Assembly (NCBI GenBank): GCA_030407315.1
Contig: JALQPE010000733.1
Span: forward strand, 1-64,000
Reading direction: 5' to 3'
DNA from: Asparagopsis taxiformis
Lineage: Eukaryota; Rhodophyta; Florideophyceae; Bonnemaisoniales; Bonnemaisoniaceae
Length of the DNA: 64,000 nt
The notes under the pieces were generated by a model that searched no databases, was not told where the DNA came from, and was given only the letters and a program-made list of their open reading frames with translations. Shown here piece after piece: positions 34,853 through 45,010 of the stretch. Every line of letters begins with the position of its first letter. The first letter of the stretch is position 1. The translations under genes were made by a program, and so were the position numbers.

Positions 34853-37337
34853 CTACGCACTGTTGCCCGTGCGCAGACAAGTTTCATATGCGTCGAGCAT
34901 GTACAGATCGCGCAGTCGAGTGCCGGTCGCTGTGCCGATATCCAATACGCTTTGTCTTTCAAACGCCCGCAATAATGCCTGCGGCGTCCTGTAACCAGAC
35001 GTGATCACTCTGCGCGCTTTGCCCACTGCAACCCCTCTCGTCTCGCAAAGTTGCAGCATGAACAACTGCTCCAGACTCATGTTCGTCTTCAAACATTTGA
35101 CCCGTTCGTTCCACTCGCCAAACTCGCTTCTCGTCCGCAACGCCTCGTCTTTCGACACGCGCTCAAACTGCGTCTTCAATCGCTTGTACAACGACGCATA
35201 GAACCACACAGTGTCCATGACGTCCTTGGTGTGTTTCACATAGAAGCCCTCATTAATCTCCAGTTGCGCAAGCTTCTTCAATAGTGCCGCGCGATTGTGC
35301 TCCAACGACATACTTTTCATATCCCCCTCCAAAACAAACATCCGCCGAGCGACTCCGCATCTCTGCAACATATACGACTGCCGCGCGACCCGACCATCCT
35401 TCATAGAACTCACGTAATCGCTCAGCGTCTTTCGCTCCATGATGTAGTCGAGCACGACTTCGCACCCGTCCGCATATCGCGCCACCAATATACCGTCGCC
35501 GCACGGCAGACTACGCGTTTCACATACAACGCCCTGTCGTCGCATCAGCTCTGCGATACTGTCGACTGGCCCCATCATAGAGTTACTACTGCGCAGTCGC
35601 TCCATGCTGTCGAGAATGAATACGATTTCGCACTGCTTCTCCCGCCGCACATCCTCACATGCACTACTTTCGACAGCTGCAATTTCGTTCAATTCAACCC
35701 TCGTCCCTGCGCCATTCGCCTTGTTTCTTGCCGCCGAAGACGGCCTTGGTGCGGCGATGATGTCATCGTCGGATGAAACATCGTCCACATCTATGCTTTT
35801 TTCGCTCCGCTCCGTGCGCGGTCGCACCGGCTCGCTGTTCGACTTGTAGCAAGAAGATCGCAATCTTCGAAATCATCATCCGAACTGTCAAACAGACTCG
35901 ATGGTAGCACCGCAGTCGCGCGCATCTTAGCCACCGGAGCGGTGTGTTTCGCAGCTATAATACGCACATCATCATCGTCGTCATCATCACTGATCGCAAT
36001 AACCTCAGGTGAACTATTGTCCTTTCGCATAGAAGGCTGCTTTGACACGCAATGCATTCTATGCACAGCACCGATAAGCTCCGAAAAACGCTGCCCACAA
36101 TTCGGGCACAAAAAGTATTTTTCCTGACGTCCCTCATTTCGCTCGCCACTCTGTACCGAATGACTCGGCTGCGGCGGCGAGTCGACCGAAATCGGACGCA
36201 AAGGTGTCGAAAACTGAATCACAGAACTCCTCGTATCATTCTCCCTTCCCGCGCGTTCCTTTTCCCACAAAATATTCATCATAGCCTCATACAACGCATC
36301 ATCCGACTTTGGAAATCGCGCACCTTCATACAAACCCCTCAAAACCGAAAGACAACTCTCCCTCTCAAAATCACTCTCCAGTCGCGCCACAACTCTCACA
36401 GCTCGCTCAACCTGCACCTTACTCAACCGTCCACCACCACCAGTCGTCTTCCCACGCGCCCGCTTCGCAACCTGCGTATCGCGGCCCCCATCCGACGCTT
36501 CCATCGGCGGCTCACGCGCCGTCGTCGCGACATCCTCCCGACCCATGTCCACTACCGCCGTCTCCGGCGCCGCGCCATACTCATTCACAGTCCTCCCACG
36601 CGCCTGTTCGTCCTGTTTCACCAACTTGTCCGCCAAGACACGCCCCTCAGCCGACAGCCCGTACCGCGCCGGATTCCCGCCCTTCGCCACAAGCCCCTTC
36701 GCGATCAGCGTCTTGTTCACGCTCGACCATCCGTCATACCACGTCTGCTGGTCCGCAGTGCCGGACACCAGCACAGCGTCATCGGCATATTGCTGCGCGG
36801 CGCGCGCAAGTTCCTGCTTGGTCATCGACAATTTCCCAGACTCCTGTCCGAGAAACAGCGCGATCAGCACCGCGTACGGCGTGGAACGATATCGCGGCAT
36901 GTACGTCCTAGCAGAGCCACCCTGCCCGTCCGTCGCTCGCGATCGGCCCGTCCTGCTACTCGCGCCGCGCGCGCGTCCGCGGCCTCGCCCACGGCCGCGA
37001 CCGCGACCGCGCGTCGACGACTCCCCGACCGGCGTGTGGTCCTCGGCGTCGCTGTCGGGAAGCACCGTGGCGCCGGACACAATCTGACGTGTGGTAGACG
37101 TGGATGGCGCGTTTGCTAGATGGTTTCTATGGCCGTTGCGAGATATTCGCCCACGCCGCGAACGGCTAATGCTTCCTCTTTGCTGGTGATTGGTTCGCGG
37201 AGGGCGCGGATAGATCGAATGGCGCGTGTTATAATTCTTTTGAAGTTTGTCCCGAGGAATGGCTCCGATTGCTTCTCCTCGAGCATGTCGACTATGCCCT
37301 GGTTTGGGCAACTTGCTGGTGTGCGAGCTGGTGCCAT
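34853..37337 (-). CDS. MUS81: MUS81 structure-specific endonuclease subunit, frame broken twice
   Basis: Read from the ATG at 37337 (MAPARTPASCPNQGIVDMLE). The N-terminal helix-hairpin-helix region ends in EEALAVRGVGEYLATAIETI. A frameshift near 37116-37126 leads into an RG-repeat linker, a winged-helix region (MPRYRSTPYAVLIALFLGQE to NPARYGLSAEGRVLADKLV), then a UBZ4-like zinc finger (36049-36108) and an acidic SIM-like motif (35968-36003). A second frameshift at the six-T run 35797-35802 leads into the ERCC4 nuclease: IVFILDSMERLR, GDG, and IMERKTLSDYVSSMKDGR with the catalytic ERKxxxD. The chain ends in a helix-hairpin-helix pair. With one base added at each break the length is about 828 residues. 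MUS81 with EME1 cuts branched recombination intermediates and stalled forks. Both breaks look like assembly deletions. Confidence 0.85.
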
Positions 37338-37688
37338 TGTGCGTACAGATGATGGCGGTGGCACGAGCTGCGTCGAATCATTGCCCACGTCGCAAGGACA
37401 GAGCGCTCATTGCTGATGAGGAGAGCGATAGTTGAAAAGTCCGCCCGGAAATTTGAACTTGAAATTTCGAGGTTTTTGACTAGCCACGTGGACAGTTGGA
37501 CATGTGTGGCTGCAAAGCTGTGGTGAGGTTGAACGATATGAAGGCAACCAATGGGAATGGAGGATGCAACGAGATATTCGTAAAACATGAGAAATTCCAT
37601 GACGGTCTGTGATGTCAAGTAACATATATAGCTTGCTCGAAGCTAGCCTTCATTTCCAGTGACGAATTCCACGCGGAGGCTACGCACA
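37338..37688. promoter_or_regulatory. Divergent promoter region
   Basis: 351 bp between the MUS81 and first methyltransferase start codons; ACATATATAGC near 37621-37631 is a TATA-like element about 60 bp before the plus-strand ATG. No gene seen. Confidence 0.45.
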
Positions 37689-38768
37689 ATGATCCGACGT
37701 TTGCCCAACGCTCCCAAAATGACATCCCTCTTCTTCAGTCCACCCCTCCCTCTCGCCGCGGCAACCCTCAGGCTGCAACAGCAATCCCTGACGCAGCTGC
37801 GTCCACCTCGCAGCCCGCTATCCATACGTCTGCAGCCACGCGCAACCGCCAACCTTCCCAACACAAGCACGGCAACAGCCGAAGCTGGCACAGAAGCACC
37901 CTCCATACCAGCGCTATTCATGTGTCCAAATTGCAAAACAATCCTGCCACACACCGTCAACGATCTTCCCCATCGCTGTCCCAACTGCTCCAAATCGTTC
38001 CCTCGACGCGACGGCTACGTAGACCTGACCACCGAGGACTCGACACGTCCCACCATTGCCAAATTTCTCTCCCAAATCGCACCGGAAAGCATGCCCCAAA
38101 ACCTGTTCCGACTTCCCCCCATCGCCTACCTGTACGAACGTGGGTGGCGCGACCAATTCCGCGCCGCTGGATTCCCGGGCCCCGAGAAGGAACTGGACCT
38201 GTTTCTGGACTTTGCGGACGCGCAGCCAGGCGAGATTGCGCTGGATCTGAGCTGTGGGTCGGGTATATTGACGCGGCCGTTGGCGAAATCAGGCGCATTT
38301 GATCGGATGATCGTCCTGGATTATTCCGATTCGATGCTCAGGGAAACGGTGAGACGCGCCCGTATGGACGTGTCTGTTCCGGAGCTGGAAATTGTGAGAG
38401 GGAATGTGTTTGGTTTGCCGTTTGCTGACGAAAGTTTGGATGTCGTGCATGCTAGTGCCGCGTTGCATTGCTATCCGAAATTGCAAGATGCACTGGTGGA
38501 GATTTATCGAGTGCTGAAACCTGGTGGGAGGCTTTTTGCAACGACGTTTTTCAATCCGAATTATTCGCGCTTCGAGGATGGCTCGGTGGCTGATCGCGTT
38601 TCGAAATGGGTGGAGAGGAATGAAGACATTTTGCCGCGCGCCCCTGGCGGCTCGCCCATTCGGTTCTTCAGAGAGAATGAGCTGGATTGGATGCTGAAAG
38701 TGGCGGGGTTTGAGGTGGAGGTGGAGCGGGTCAAGGCAATGGCTGTTGTTCGGGCAAGGAAAAAATAG
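37689..38768 (+). CDS. Plastid methyltransferase with zinc-ribbon N-terminus, tandem copy 1
   Basis: 359 residues from the ATG at 37689; 37719 is an alternative. A presequence of about 65 residues precedes a small zinc ribbon (FMCPNCKTILPH, then CPNCSKSFPRRDGYVDL), then LYERGWRDQFRAAGFPGPEK and the class I SAM domain: LDLSCGSGILTRPLAKSG (glycine loop), VLDYSDSMLRETVRRA, NVFGLPFADESLDVVHASAA and EIYRVLKPGGRLFATTFF. The same layout is found in Arabidopsis At1g78140 and At2g41040, plastoglobule-associated methyltransferases of unknown substrate. First of three tandem copies on one strand, divergent from MUS81. Confidence 0.88.
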   Translation: MIRRLPNAPKMTSLFFSPPLPLAAATLRLQQQSLTQLRPPRSPLSIRLQPRATANLPNTSTATAEAGTEAPSIPALFMCPNCKTILPHTVNDLPHRCPNCSKSFPRRDGYVDLTTEDSTRPTIAKFLSQIAPESMPQNLFRLPPIAYLYERGWRDQFRAAGFPGPEKELDLFLDFADAQPGEIALDLSCGSGILTRPLAKSGAFDRMIVLDYSDSMLRETVRRARMDVSVPELEIVRGNVFGLPFADESLDVVHASAALHCYPKLQDALVEIYRVLKPGGRLFATTFFNPNYSRFEDGSVADRVSKWVERNEDILPRAPGGSPIRFFRENELDWMLKVAGFEVEVERVKAMAVVRARKK

Positions 38769-39356
38769 ATCTGTACGGCTCTTCGTGGTGCGCTACGGCG
38801 AGCTGCGTTTCTGACGTGTAGTGTGAGGAACGACTTTAGCAGTCGTTTCACAATGTGCCTGTCTACGAGCATCTCCACCAATTAAATTTAATATTGGCAT
38901 TCTGACAGCGCATTCTACGGGCCATTTTCTGAATATTACTTTTGACTTGGTCAAAAGGGTTGGCTGCTGGTGACTGACTGTATGTTAGAAAGGTGTTTCC
39001 CCTTGCCCGGCTTGCCCTAGTCTCACGACCCTCTGTATTTACTTGTTGTGACGCTACAGCGTTGTCGACGCCCTGTTCGTCAGCATGGGGTACACGCTGA
39101 CGAACAGTGCATTGACAAATACACGCGGTGTACCGCATTGCTGTTGTCATTAATGATATTCTAAGTTCGATTCAAGACTACAGTATTCCATCTGATGTTC
39201 AGCCCCAACTTGTATATAGTTTAAAAAGGCCTGTGCCTAATTTCCCGATACCGAAATGCTCCTTCATTGCCACCCTCACTGCGAGCACCGCTTATCTTAT
39301 ACAGCAAGTTCTCCGCTGCACACCCGTGTCACTACCTTGAGCCATCACAACGCAAC
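38769..39356. other. Intergenic between methyltransferase copies 1 and 2
   Basis: 588 bp. TATAGTTTAAAAAGG near 39215-39230 may be the copy 2 promoter. The 39256-39356 stretch reads like a plastid presequence if one base were added. No separate gene seen. Confidence 0.45.
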
Positions 39357-40226
39357 ATGGATACGCTATTCATGTGTCCAAACTGTAAAGCCAGTCTGCC
39401 GTCCAACCTCCCGGAATCCTGTCCGAATTGCTCAGCAGCCTTCGTGAAATATGACGGTTACATGGACCTCACAAACGAAAAACCTCCCAGTGCACTGTCA
39501 TCATTTTTCTCGGCACTTGTCCGTAGCAACTGGAAACAAAACTTTTTCAGACTATCAGCCGTGTCGTACTCGTATGAACGCGGATACCGTGATGGATTCA
39601 AACCCTTCGGATTCCCCGGTGTTACAGAAGAGGTTGACATGCTCCTGCAATTCACGTCACCAAAACCGCACCAATCCATTCTTGATCTCAGTTGCGGGTC
39701 TGGTTTGCACACGAGAAAGTTGGTACAGTCCGGTGCTTTTGAAACTGTGATTGCTGCTGATTACTCGCATAGCATGCTGGAAGAATGCGTTGCACGAGCG
39801 AGAAGTGATCAATCTGCGCCCGAGTTTGGGATATGCAGAGCCGATGTGCATTCACTGCCGTTTGTGGACGGCGCTTTCGATGCAGTACATGTTGGTGCTG
39901 CTCTGCATTGCTACCCTAATGTGCGAGATGCACTTGCAGAGATATATAGGGTGATAAAACCGGGCGGTAAGTTGTTTGCTACGACTTTTTTCGATTTTGG
40001 ACATTATCGATACGGAAAAGGTGCTGGAAAGAACGACGAGATCTCAAAATGGTTTGCAGAAGAGTACGAAATTCCGAAACAGGCAGAGATTGTTTGTTCG
40101 ATGGTGGGATACAACTTTTTCATCAAGGAAGACCTGGAAATACTGCTGAAAGATGCCGGTTTTGATGCGACTATTGAACAGATAAAGGGTGTTGCTGTAG
40201 TTCGGGCGTACAAGGGGGAGGATTAG
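39357..40226 (+). CDS. Methyltransferase with zinc-ribbon N-terminus, tandem copy 2, apparently without presequence
   Basis: 289 residues from the ATG at 39357 (MDTLFMCPNCKASLPSNLPE). It has the same domain order as copies 1 and 3: zinc ribbon with CPNC and CPNCSAAF, DGYMDLTNE, YERGYRDGFKPFGFPGV, glycine loop LDLSCGSGLHTRKLVQSG, AADYSHSMLEECVARA, VHSLPFVDGAFDAVHVGAAL and EIYRVIKPGGKLFATTFF. It is the most diverged of the three (different C-terminal insert YRYGKGAGKNDEISKW). No in-frame ATG lies upstream. However an ATG at 39256 in another frame followed by one added base would supply a presequence, so targeting is unclear. Either it is a cytosolic paralogue or one base is missing near 39260-39275. 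Confidence 0.85.
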   Translation: MDTLFMCPNCKASLPSNLPESCPNCSAAFVKYDGYMDLTNEKPPSALSSFFSALVRSNWKQNFFRLSAVSYSYERGYRDGFKPFGFPGVTEEVDMLLQFTSPKPHQSILDLSCGSGLHTRKLVQSGAFETVIAADYSHSMLEECVARARSDQSAPEFGICRADVHSLPFVDGAFDAVHVGAALHCYPNVRDALAEIYRVIKPGGKLFATTFFDFGHYRYGKGAGKNDEISKWFAEEYEIPKQAEIVCSMVGYNFFIKEDLEILLKDAGFDATIEQIKGVAVVRAYKGED

Positions 40227-41024
40227 GGTTCGAAAAACTCTTTTGGTTGAGTGTGCACCCGAAACACTAGAGTGATCCAATTGTCTTCAGTCATGTCACA
40301 CATGCTCAAAGTAAGTGGTTGTGTCGTGTTGGACTGTTCTTTCAGTATGTTGCTGTCGAACAATGGTTTGACCTGTCAGAAATCTCAGAGCTTCCTCTCG
40401 ACAGTCCAACGAGATGGAATGTTCTTGAGGTCGCGCATCTTGGGCTCTCAGAAGTGTGTTTAGAAACTGCACGTTATACGGGGAGTTTCAATGACCATTC
40501 TGGATGTCGCAGCAACCAATACTACCAGACCAAAATGGCAATCGCGTGTTGTAGTGAATCCCATGAGACTGCATCGTTCCACGTGTCCATCCACTTCACA
40601 GTTTGTGTACAACAAGCGCATCTACGCAAGATCAATGTCCTCGTTGGCATATATACGTAATCAGTCCGGGAAAGTTACTTAGATTAAAAAATAACATATC
40701 TTGGAAATTGATTGGCGGACAAATTGGACGACATGAAATTATTGGGCCATGGTCCATCTGTGTAGTTGCTGGCATCACAAACCATATCTCCACTGGTCGC
40801 GATGAACCTTTTCGCGATGAATTCATTGCTGAAAAGTCAACTTGAGCAGCAATTCCAGTGCTAGGCGACTCAAATCCATCTGAGACACACAATCATCCAC
40901 AACTCTCACAGCTGCCGTGAACCGCGTGCCAATCTCCAGTAACGTCATCTCGGCACCGATTTGCAACTCCAAATTCTCAGACCAAACCCATCACCATCAT
41001 ATCCAAACCGCATAACCACTTGTT
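40227..41024. other. Intergenic between methyltransferase copies 2 and 3
   Basis: About 800 bp, AT-rich in 40660-40760. Frames up to about 113 codons are present but none has a recognisable motif. No tRNA or repeat seen. Confidence 0.45.
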
Positions 41025-42038
41025 ATGGAATCGCTTTGTTTCACAACATCCATACCAAAACTTCCCACCACTCCACACCGATTTCAGCAACACATCACAC
41101 GCCACCCACTTCGAAATGCACGCCGCACAGTCATCCACACTCGTGTCCAACCGCGCGCCAGCACGAATGCAGCACAAACCGTCGTCAGCGCTGTGCAGTA
41201 CATGTGTCCAAACTGCAAGACGCTGCTTCCATCAGTCGCGCCGTTGCAGCTAGCGGATCTCCCGTCCGAGTGTCCACACTGCTCCGCGAAATTCGCAAAA
41301 CGTGACGGGTACATTGACCTCACCGCCGAGGAAACGACATCCTCCACCCCAATTGACGCCATCCTGGCCCAATTGGTGCCGCAAAATCTCAAACAGAACA
41401 TTTTCCGACTACAAACTCTGCCCGGGTTGTACGAGCGCGGCTGGCGTGACATGTTTCAACTCGCCGGTTTCCCGGGCCCGCAGAAAGAAATCGACATGTT
41501 CCTCGATTTCGCACAGCCGCATCCAGACGCAAACGTACTGGATTTGAGCTGCGGCTCCGGTATTTTGACGCGGCCGCTCGTGAAATCCGGCCAGTTTGCG
41601 CATGTCGTTGCCGCGGATTATTCAGATGCCATGGCGAGGCAGACGGTTGTTAATGCGAGAAGGGACGTGTCATTGGCACAATTCGATGTTGTAAGAGCAA
41701 ATGTTCTGTCGTTACCATTTGGAGATGGTGCGTTCGATGTGGTACATGCAAGTGCCGCGCTGCATTGCTACCCGAAATTGCCGGATGCACTTGCGGAGAT
41801 TTATCGTGTGACGAAACCTGGCGGTAAGTTTTTCGCTACCACCTTTTTTAAAGGTGCTTATACCAGCGGGGATGGCGCTCAGAAGATTGTTGGCGCGTTT
41901 GTACGACCGGGTAGCGAGGCGTTTTTCAGATTCTTCGATTTCGATGAACTGGAATGGCTGCTCAAGGCCGCCAGGTTTGATGCGCAGATTGAAAGGATTC
42001 AGGGCTGCGCTGTTATCCGGGCGGTTAAGAACGGGTAG
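41025..42038 (+). CDS. Plastid methyltransferase with zinc-ribbon N-terminus, tandem copy 3
   Basis: 337 residues. The presequence (MESLCFTTSIPKLPTTPHRF and on, rich in Arg, Thr and His) ends near residue 55. The zinc ribbon YMCPNCKTLLPS and CPHCSAKFAKRDGYIDLTAE follows, then LYERGWRDMFQLAGFPGPQK, LDLSCGSGILTRPLVKSG, AADYSDAMARQTVVNA, LPFGDGAFDVVHASAALHCY, EIYRVTKPGGKFFATTFF, and the C-terminal FDELEWLLKAARFDAQIERI. It is closer to copy 1 than to copy 2 in the glycine-loop region, so copies 1 and 3 may have diverged later or been homogenised. The substrate is unknown. Its upstream neighbours are its two paralogues on the same strand. Confidence 0.9.
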   Translation: MESLCFTTSIPKLPTTPHRFQQHITRHPLRNARRTVIHTRVQPRASTNAAQTVVSAVQYMCPNCKTLLPSVAPLQLADLPSECPHCSAKFAKRDGYIDLTAEETTSSTPIDAILAQLVPQNLKQNIFRLQTLPGLYERGWRDMFQLAGFPGPQKEIDMFLDFAQPHPDANVLDLSCGSGILTRPLVKSGQFAHVVAADYSDAMARQTVVNARRDVSLAQFDVVRANVLSLPFGDGAFDVVHASAALHCYPKLPDALAEIYRVTKPGGKFFATTFFKGAYTSGDGAQKIVGAFVRPGSEAFFRFFDFDELEWLLKAARFDAQIERIQGCAVIRAVKNG

Positions 42039-43377
42039 ATGGGGGCTTGTTGCTCTGTCGCTTTTGGAAAATATTTATAGGCCACGTATGACACAGTCCC
42101 TCACAGAATTTGATATCCAGATGCCCCGCAACTCTGTATTTTTATCTTTAACAATCGGATTGGTAGCCTGCCACATGGGATGTTGGGGCGAGGCAAGTAT
42201 ACGACGGGGCCGCCTTTATGCTCCGCAAATAATGTAGGCGGGGCGTCTTTTGCGTCATCAATGTTGCTGTAGACTGACCCTAGTCCACTGGTAATGTGGA
42301 TGATTTAGTCGCTCGGAAAACCTTGTCTTTTTGGAGGTTCTCAGTAGGTAGTTTCGTTTAACCGCAAAGTATAAAAGTTTATGTTGTTACCTTCCAGGTT
42401 GGCCTGGTTCTCATCTGCAAATCTGAAGGCAGACCTCGTGTAGGGTGCATGCCTCGAACAGACAATCCGTTCACCTGGAGGTAGTTTAGTGTATCTGCCG
42501 TGTGCATTTCGCCTCGGCATTAACGCACTCTCACGTACACAACATAGAGAGGGATCTTTTCCCACTAGAACTATTCATTTTGTCTTTCCGCGTTCTTCAT
42601 TTTAACTGAGGACACAGCGATATTAGAAAAATCATAGGCTATCATTACAGGTACTAGTCCCATCTTAGATATTTAGGGAGGGTGGTGATGGCAATAATCT
42701 ACGCGAAAAAATACCTTAATCGTTCCACACCAGTCAAATGATAAGTAGGCAATCAAGATAAACGCCGGAAAATGGATGTGCGAGGTTGAGCCTAGTTTGC
42801 GCAACACCAAAAGGCTGTTGTGGGGTGCTACACTGTCAACATTACATTTTAGCATCTGTAGAATTCAATATAGTCACACATGGACCATTCGTCCAATACA
42901 TGCACAAAAAGTGAAGCTATCCATTATAGTGAACTGCAAACTATGTCATTGCGAGCAGAATGGCAAATGTGCTTGAGGAGATGTCTCGGGGCACAAGCCC
43001 TGGAGCACCGCTATTAGCAACAGCGTGATTGATACTGGCCTTTTTATCACACACGTGGTTCTAGAAGGGTCATATTATAACAAAGAAACGCTTGGAGGAT
43101 CAGAAATATGAGCCTAGCCGCGGCTATATTTCAGGCAATTTGCAAATAAAGCAAGTACTGTACTCACATGATACCAGTCCACTATTGGACCGATACGGAC
43201 CGGAGCAGGGGCGCTCAACAGGGATACAGAAACCGAAATGAAGTGTTCGCCCAGCCCAAGCATAATCCACCTGCGGTTACTCTTCGCAAGCCGATTTTTT
43301 CAATACTGTTGGACCCGGGCTCCCGGGCTCCCATCAACCCAGCGCATTTGAATGCCATCCCTCTCTGTGAACCACAA
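42039..43377. other. Intergenic, no gene seen
   Basis: About 1.3 kb between copy 3 and SF3B2, AT-rich in the middle (42600-42950). An in-frame ATG at 43168 would add 70 residues to SF3B2, but the added sequence has no family similarity, so I treat 43168-43377 as UTR/promoter. No RNA gene or repeat recognised. Confidence 0.45.
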
Positions 43378-44934
43378 ATGCCGTCGTCAGACGCTCTCGC
43401 AGCCGCAAAGTCCGCCGCACTTGAGGCGCTTTCCATCTTGACACCCGACCAGCACCCAACGCCCAAACAAAAGCGCCGAGCCCGTCGCAAACGGCAGCGC
43501 CCTGTCGCCGCGCCCGTCGCCTCTGAAAATGGCATAGCCCCAACAGAGGCGTCTGATTACGTCCCCGATTCCATAGCGGATGTCGCAAACTCCTCCGCGA
43601 CCGTGCCCGTGGACCTCGCAGAAATCAAAGACATTGTCCACCGCTTCCAAACGCGCGGCCTCCAACCTGAAGACGACCAGCAACTGCATCCGCATCCGCC
43701 ACCCGCCGTTCAAAAGCCGCCCGAGCAGCCCCCGGCTCCCTCGGATGAACCCGCCGCGAAAAGCGCTCCGGACCCGAACGAATCCGCGGAGACAACAATT
43801 TCCCGCAAGCAACGCAAGGAAGAGACACGAAATCTTATCTCGCGTCTCAAGTCGCTTTCAGACGCCCCATCCGTCGTCGAACCGTGGGATATTACTGCAC
43901 CCGACCCGCTGCTGCTTGTCCATCTCAAGTCATGGCCCAACTCGGTCCCGGTGCCGGCTAACTGGCGCCAGAAACGCAAGTATTTGCAGAATAAACGCGG
44001 ATTGGAGAAGCGCGCTTTCCAGCTCCCCGCGTACATTTCCGAAACTGGCGTGGGTGAAATGCGAGACGCCCAGATAGTTGCTGATGACAAGAAAACACTC
44101 AAGCAGCGACAGCGCGAGAAGATGCGTGCCAAAACAGGACGCGGTGTGGAGATCGATCACACTAGATTGCATGATGCTTTCTTCAAATTTCAGACAAAGC
44201 CCAGGTTGACCCCGCAAGGCGATCTGTACTATGAACTGCGCGAACTGGAAGTTGATAACTCGAAATTTAAACCGGGTCTCATGAGCGAGCAACTGCGCGC
44301 CGCGCTGGGCATCTCTGCGAAGGACCCGCCGCCGTGGTTGGTGCAAATGCAGAGGTATGGTCCGCCGCCTGGGTATCCCGGTTTGAAAGTTGCCGGTTTG
44401 AATTGTCCTATTCCGACGTATGGACGGTATGGTTTTGCAAAGGGAGAGTGGGGTAAGCCACCCGTCGATGAGACGGGACGACCGGTGTATGGTGACGTGT
44501 TTGGGGAGGGACTTGCGTATGACGGACGCGATGAACGTTTCAATATCTCAGAAGAGCAGAAATTGTATCTCTGGGGCGAGACGGTGAAAGACGTGGATTT
44601 GGTGGCGAGCGTGGAAATAGACGAGCCGGAAGAGGAGCAGGCCGAGCAGCAGGAAAGTGAAAAGGGTGTTGAAAGCGTTGTACCGCCGGTGGCGGTCGTG
44701 ACACCACAGGAAGGAATTGAATTGCGCAAGGGAATCGCGAGTGGAAAGTTGTACACAGTACTTGAAGAACGTAAGACTTCTGTTGGGCGTGCGTTGATGG
44801 GGTCTTCCCATGTGTATGACATGGCGAAAGAGACTGCTGGAGAGGACACAGGCGTTGGAACGGGCGGCGAGAAGCGACGAGAGGATCTGGAGGATAGACC
44901 AGGTGCGAAGCGACGGAAGGAATTCAAATTCTGA
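43378..44934 (+). CDS. SF3B2: Splicing factor 3B subunit 2 (SF3B2/SAP145)
   Basis: 518 residues from MPSSDALAAAKSA. The N-terminal half is Pro/Ala-rich and disordered. Then comes the DUF382 core: LKSWPNSVPVPANWRQKRKY, LQNKRGLEKRAFQLPAYISE, TGVGEMRDAQ, LHDAFFKFQTKPRLTPQGDL and YYELRELE. The PSP region follows: LRAALGISAKDPPPWLVQMQ, RYGPPPGYPGLKVAGLNCPI, WGKPPVDETGRPVYGDVFG. The chain ends KTSVGRALMGSSHVYDM and KEFKF, as in human SF3B2. It is shorter than the human protein (895) because the N-terminal region is reduced. SF3B2 is part of the U2 snRNP SF3b complex that anchors U2 at the branch site. Convergent with the LC8 gene. Confidence 0.95.
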   Translation: MPSSDALAAAKSAALEALSILTPDQHPTPKQKRRARRKRQRPVAAPVASENGIAPTEASDYVPDSIADVANSSATVPVDLAEIKDIVHRFQTRGLQPEDDQQLHPHPPPAVQKPPEQPPAPSDEPAAKSAPDPNESAETTISRKQRKEETRNLISRLKSLSDAPSVVEPWDITAPDPLLLVHLKSWPNSVPVPANWRQKRKYLQNKRGLEKRAFQLPAYISETGVGEMRDAQIVADDKKTLKQRQREKMRAKTGRGVEIDHTRLHDAFFKFQTKPRLTPQGDLYYELRELEVDNSKFKPGLMSEQLRAALGISAKDPPPWLVQMQRYGPPPGYPGLKVAGLNCPIPTYGRYGFAKGEWGKPPVDETGRPVYGDVFGEGLAYDGRDERFNISEEQKLYLWGETVKDVDLVASVEIDEPEEEQAEQQESEKGVESVVPPVAVVTPQEGIELRKGIASGKLYTVLEERKTSVGRALMGSSHVYDMAKETAGEDTGVGTGGEKRREDLEDRPGAKRRKEFKF

Positions 44935-45010
44935 ACAAGCGGTAGTTTTACTTAGTGTACATGAAGTGAAGCAATTATTGGTGAAGTCGAGTAAGGCATG
45001 AGAGAATACA

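Noticed and set aside
36052..37119. Long plus-strand frame (355 codons) opposite MUS81
   Set aside because: It is Arg/Pro/His-rich and lies antisense to recognisable MUS81 domains; a shadow of biased codon use.
43168..43377. N-terminal extension of SF3B2 from ATG 43168
   Set aside because: The added 70 residues do not resemble SF3B2; the start at 43378 opens the expected region.
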